From Reticulitermes lucifugus (lineage: Eukaryota; Arthropoda; Insecta; Blattodea; Rhinotermitidae): a stretch of DNA of 64,000 nt. Positions 59,730 through 64,000 of this stretch are shown one piece after another. The notes below the pieces were generated by a model. It saw only the letters and a program-made list of their open reading frames with translations. It searched no databases and was not told the origin of the DNA. Position 1 is the stretch's first letter, and the number at the start of each line of letters is the position of its first letter. The translations under genes were made by a program, and so were the position numbers. The stretch lies in assembly GCA_026260175.1 (NCBI GenBank), contig JAKCWW010001031.1, forward strand, positions 3,745 to 67,744, given 5' to 3'.

Positions 59730-59950
59730 ACAGTGTAGTCGGTATAGCGACTCACTACGGGTTGGACGGTCCGGGGGTCGAATGCCGGTAGTGGCCTCCT
59801 ATACAATGTGTACCGGGGGTAAAGCTGCAGAGGCGTGACGTTGACCAACCATCCCTATCTAGCGCCGATGTTAAACAAATAGTGCAGTTATACCTCTACT
59901 CCCCTTCTGTACCTTCATGACAAGTTATAGAGTGAAATTTATCTTTTACC
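59730..59950 (+). repeat. SINE family B copy
   Basis: AGTGTAGTCGGTATAGCGAC (A box), CCGGGGGTCGAATGCCGG (B box), GGCCTCCTATACAATGTGTA, CCGGGGGTAAAGCTGCAGAG, GACCAACCATCCCTATCTAG, CGCCGATGTTAAA, TATACCTCTACTCCCCTTCT and TACCTTCATGACAAG. Confidence 0.85.
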
Positions 59951-59954
59951 TTTC

Positions 59955-60420
59955 ACATCAATGAAGAACGCACATGCAGTTATTTTATAGCAAAGGCAAA
60001 TAGGCACATAAGGAAAAAAGTAAACAATGTAAGTACACGTGAAATGGGAGAGAATCCATTTGCTTGACAGGGTCTCTACCGAGGACCCTAATGTAATTTA
60101 GAATGATCACTCTAGCCAATAGGGAATAAGTTTTTTTACCTGACTAGAGACATCCACCTGTGTCGAGAACACACGAGTCCAAATGCGGGGATCGAATTTA
60201 AATGTCAAGAGGAGCCACTTACGATTAAAACAGGATCAAAGATTGCCATAAATCCTACAGCATGGTTCAAGTTCAAACCCGGCGACAGGCTATGTGAATG
60301 CATTTGGGATTTCCTCACTTCCTCCTGACAAATTTCATGTTACTTTCTTTGAATGCGTTAGAAACTCATATCTTTTCATAACTCTGGTTCGTACGCAATG
60401 AGCCCGGATACTTCATTGAT
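59955..60420. other. No feature recognised
   Basis: Intron sequence without a recognised element. Confidence 0.5.
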
Positions 60421-60424
60421 TATA

Positions 60425-60690
60425 GTCAGTAGGTTACGAGGTGGATGACAGAGGAGTTGTGGATCGATTCCCAGCAACGTCACAGATTTTTCTTTTTTAA
60501 ATCGTTCAGACCGGCTCTGGGGCCAACTGTGCCTCCTATTCAGTGGGTTATGAACGGGGTTTTCCCGGGAGTTAAGAGGCCGGGACGTGAATCTGACCAC
60601 TCACTTCCATCTAGTTTCGAATTTAAGAATGAGTGGAGCCATACTTCCACCGCCTCGTTTGTTTTTAGTCTGGACCTGTCGACAGGTTGT
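60425..60690 (+). repeat. SINE family B copy
   Basis: B-box-like GTGGATCGATTCCCAGC, then TTCAGACCGGCTCTGGGGCC, CTCCTATTCAGTGGGTTATG, GGTTTTCCCGGGAGTTAAGA, GGCCGGGACGTGAATCTGAC, CACTCACTTCCATCTAG and CATACTTCCACC. Confidence 0.8.
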
Positions 60691-61315
60691 CATGACTAAG
60701 ACCATTGAAATTTTCCTCTATTTCTTCAGTCTGTGCACACAACTGTTCTGATGTAACCTTTGGACAGGTCTCGAGAGCTCCTTCAGCGTACTATTTGTCC
60801 CTCAACTTTCTTATCAAGAGTCATTCAAATTTTTATTCTGACAGACAAAGCTGACTTTACAGGGATGAGGGAGGGGAAATTAATCTGAAATTTTTATATA
60901 TGTCTCCTTTAAATTATCGGTGTATCTTATCGAGCTCGAAAAGTATTGTTATTTTTCATTTCAGTTTCCTCATTAAGCCCGCATTTTGTTAAGAGCGTTC
61001 TTACGTTGGATTTTATTTAATGTTATAGGCATCACAGAAGGCTTAGTACGGAGACATGTTTTCCTTTATTTCGCTTTTCATTTCAAATATTTTGTAACAC
61101 AGCAGATAAAAATAAATCGCGATATCTATACTAATATTCAATATTCAACCTTTGTTCCCTTTTTAGAATTTTGGCCTCATACCTTCTATCTAAAAACTTT
61201 AAGATTAAAATGTAAAACTCTGTAAGTTTCCTTCTTTTGAGTGTGTTATTTAATGATATTATTAATGGTAAAAATTATGTGTATAGCATCGGAGATAGAT
61301 GATTGAATGAGCAAG

Positions 61316-61475
61316 GAGCACCAGTGGAAAGATACTGACAGGGGAAAACTAACTACTCTGAGAAAAACATGTCCCGGTGCCACTTTGTCCACCATAATTC
61401 CCACATGGACTCTGCCTGGTATTGATCCCGTGTCTCCGCGGTAACAGGCCACCGACTAACGGCCTGAACCATGGT
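61316..61475 (-). repeat. SINE family C copy
   Basis: GAGCACCAGTGGAAAGATAC, GTCCCGGTGCCACTTTGTCC, CCCACATGGACTCTGCC, GGTATTGATCCCGTG (inverted B box), CACCGACTAACGGCCTGAAC and CATGGTATG align with 57907. Confidence 0.8.
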
Positions 61476-61589
61476 ATGTCAATTTTTATGTTGTTTTGTC
61501 TGGTTATTAAATTTGATGTCTAACAATACGGCAAGAACGTAGCCTGAGGTTTTCGTAACTTTGGTGATAAAGAAAATACTTAGACCTCA

Positions 61590-61910
61590 GAAGAAGTAAT
61601 GGAAAACTGGAGAAAATTGCGTGAGTGGAACTTCATGATTTCTACTCCTCGCGAAATATGATTAGAATAATCCAATCAAGAAAGATGAGATGGGCGGGCA
61701 TATTGCACACATGGGAGAGAAAAGAAATGCCTACAGGAATTTTTTAGAAAAACCTGAAGGGAAAGACGTAGGAGTAGGTGAGGAAATAAAATGAGGCAAA
61801 TCTTACACGAATATGACGGAAGGGTGTGCACTGGATTCATGAGGCTTAAAACAGGGACAAGTGGCGTGCAGCTGTGAACACCATAATGACACTTTTAGCA
61901 CACCGTGACC
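61590..61910 (+). mobile_element. RTE-like LINE 3' fragment
   Basis: Pieces in different frames: NWRKLREWNFMISTPREI, SRKMRWAGILHTWERKEM-like, KNLKGKT, and HWIHEA, stop, NRDKWRAAVNTIMTLLAHR. This is the order SWRKLHNEEL..LYSS, RRMRWAGH..H..E.RN, W.H.AQNRDKWRA.VN. Dead copy. Confidence 0.8.
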
Positions 61911-61986
61911 GTGTACAACACTATTACTTTTAATAAAGTAGATATGCCAACAAATTACACTTTTCAATCATATTATTTATTATAGA

Positions 61987-62025
61987 TACTACATGTTTCG
62001 GCTAATGGCCATTTTCAGGTATAAT
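61987..62025 (-). ncRNA. Hammerhead-like motif, core altered
   Basis: On the minus strand: ATAC, CTGAAAA (core G is A), T, GGC with GCC (loop CATTA), GAAACATGT, A, GTAT. ATAC pairs with GTAT as stem I and ACATGT is a perfect palindrome, so the architecture is clear although the core is damaged. Confidence 0.5.
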
Positions 62026-62099
62026 ACAGATAAATTTGGGAAGATTTCCAGGCTATATATCTTAAACATTAAGCAAAAGATAATTGGTAAAGTATAAAA

Positions 62100-64000
62100 A
62101 TTGATAAAAATGATATAAAATAGACTACTAGATGTAAAATATTGCATATTAAAGGAATAAAACACGTGTCAATCAGTACTGAGTGAAATGCACGAGCTTA
62201 TAACAAGCTGCAAAGGCATGAATTAGATATACAACTAAAATAGTAACAGCATCACACTGAACACTGCCATCGAAAATAACAGAAACAAAAATACTTTTAT
62301 GGATATAATTTTTTATGCTCTTGCAACGACTGGTGTATTGCAGCAAACTTGACATTTTCTTTCGGGTTGAATTTATTCGCTGCGAAGGGATAAATTATTT
62401 TTGACAACACACTACAGTTCCTTCTTACAAAAGACATATATACAAACGATGGCAACAAATGTAATTAGTTTACATTTTCACGTCTGTCTTTTCTCGTACA
62501 CGTGGATCAAGCGCCTTACTTTACGTGTACATTATTTATTTGATTCAAAATAACTCAAATTTCAACTTGTTTCCTTGACGTAAATATGAAACATCAGCAT
62601 CGCATTACAAGAGAAAACAGTTTCTGAATACTACTAAGACTGAAACTGTTACAAAAATAATCCTGAGTGCGTAACGATATACTTATGAAGGAAAGAAGGA
62701 ACGCAATTTTAGAAGTTAGGACCTTGTACGTATTTAGTATCCAAACAGACAACACAGCTAATGAAATTGCATGTACAGTCACTGTTCTGTGTTCGTAAAA
62801 AAAGAGACTTTAGTGCATTCTTTCAGTATAACTTACCAAAGAAACCTTAAAGAAGCAATATAGCTAGTGACCTTCAAGTTTCAGTGCCACTAATATCAGC
62901 TCATACAGTTAAATATGATCCTGATCCAGTGTCACAAACTTCCTACCCATATATGTTGCTGAGATCTGTTCCAATATAAGTATTTTCTCAACTCCTCAAT
63001 CTTACAAGTGCTCGCCTCTCAAAATGTATTCCCGCCAAAATGATGTACGCATTTCTATACCCCTCCGATCTCAAAAATGTGCACCATTTTATGATTAATT
63101 TCACTGGCTGTCTTATCTCAAAACACAATATGATATATCGTAATGTTTTTTCATAAAATAGATTATATATGGTAAATCTATGTCAATGATATGTAGGTCC
63201 ACATAGACTTGAATATGATGGTTCAGAATCACATCTAGTGGCGGACTTTGGTATTAGAGGTGTCGAAAACGCGAGTTCTGCTCCCAGAGTGTTTGTTAGT
63301 AACATTATGTCCATCCTTGCATTACGTCCTCTAATTTAATGCAAATGAAAGGGCAATTACTTTATTCCATCGGCCTCTTTTGTTTTATGTAGGTCTTTTG
63401 TCGTTATTCCGTTGGTAAAATCATATATTAATTAAGACGCAAAGCCAGAATGATGTGCAAGTAAATTATGTTGCATATGGAACACCGTTTCATTTCTCTG
63501 AATATTAACAGCACGTCTTTAAAATTTGTTTTCTTGAAACAATGGAAATGACTTAAACAGAAACCGAGACCGAGTAAATAACATGAACTCTTCCCTAAGA
63601 TTTGCAGTGTGTAGCAATGCTGCAGATATATGTATGACCTCTATGTTCAGATGTTATTTGCGGTTGCTCTACAGTCGATGAGAATAATAATCGGTCCCTG
63701 ATTCTTGAATTCGGGTTTAATCCATCCAATGAAGCAGCAATTCGTAGAAATATGTTCTGTACAAATATAATGTTTGAAATTGCAGAAAACTTTAAATTGT
63801 GAGAATTTCAGAAGAATCAATTTCATGAATAGAAATTTCAATTAACAGTTCAAACCACTCCCGATTTGCGAGTTGCCTTAAGGTACCTGTGTTTCGACTG
63901 GAGAATCTCTTATTTTTATCTATAATACAACCACCCTCATGTTGTCCTTATGATTTCCGTTTATTACAGTGTATTTATGAAAGTTGTTTGTACATGCCTT
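62100..64000. other. No feature recognised
   Basis: AT-rich intron to the window end; short ORFs only. Confidence 0.5.

Larger units (their letters stand above)
59371..64000 (-). other. End of the preceding Dpr intron (acceptor at 59372-59371)
   Basis: Lies upstream of exon A on the gene strand. It holds two SINE B copies, a SINE C copy, an RTE LINE fragment and a hammerhead-like motif. No minus-strand ORF with a signal peptide was recognised, so the first exon or exons probably lie beyond 64000. Confidence 0.6.

Overview
Eukaryotic, AT-rich, repeat-packed DNA from an insect. The decisive evidence is two clean, spliced protein-coding exons on the minus strand of a Dpr-family (defective proboscis extension response) immunoglobulin cell-surface protein. 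Exon A is at 59171-59370 and exon B at 12266-12367. Exon A ends and exon B starts in matching phase 0, both have consensus splice sites, and together they run continuously through the first Ig V-set domain. They are separated by an intron of about 46.8 kb. Almost all of the window is therefore intron of one neuronal recognition gene: the long intron in the middle, plus the start of the next intron (1-12265) and the end of the previous one (59371-64000). The very large introns and the mix of tRNA-derived SINEs, RTE-like LINEs and Penelope-like elements suit a big hemimetabolous insect genome such as a cockroach or relative. That placement is inference. I saw no rRNA, no convincing tRNA gene, no CRISPR, no bacterial sequence and no retrovirus-like or capsid-bearing element.

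The intron is a graveyard of mobile elements. At least five tRNA-derived SINE families are present, here called A to E, with about 19 copies. There is one jockey/CR1-like LINE 3' half (39175-40018, minus) with an ATG-repeat tail. Five 3' fragments of one RTE/BovB-like LINE family all lie on the plus strand, antisense to the host gene. There are two facing fragments of a mariner-like transposase (47460-47910), one pogo/Tigger-type miniature element (14165-14498) and a probable hAT-type remnant. Minisatellites with periods of 52, 31 and 42 bp and several simple repeats fill other places.

The most interesting signal is a dispersed motif seen on both strands at about fourteen places. It reads CTGANGA, one pyrimidine, a short hairpin, GAAA, then a short palindrome such as ATACGTAT, ACATGT or ACGT, then U-H. 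This is the layout of the small type I hammerhead ribozymes known from Penelope-like retroelements, which cut as dimers through a palindromic stem III. Several copies also keep a matching stem I. Many sit beside or between long inverted repeats. One decayed Penelope-like body with a GIY-YIG-like region lies next to the best copy (about 4539-5910). One short unit of 108 bp (28473-28580) sits inside an RTE LINE with a perfect 13-bp target-site duplication, so small hammerhead-bearing units have moved by themselves.

No other host exon was recognised. The exon that should follow exon B, carrying the second Ig cysteine, was not found in 1-12265, and no exon upstream of exon A was found in 59371-64000. 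Both probably lie outside the window. Long ORFs elsewhere, including a 196-codon plus-strand ORF over exon B, are chance or shadow frames.
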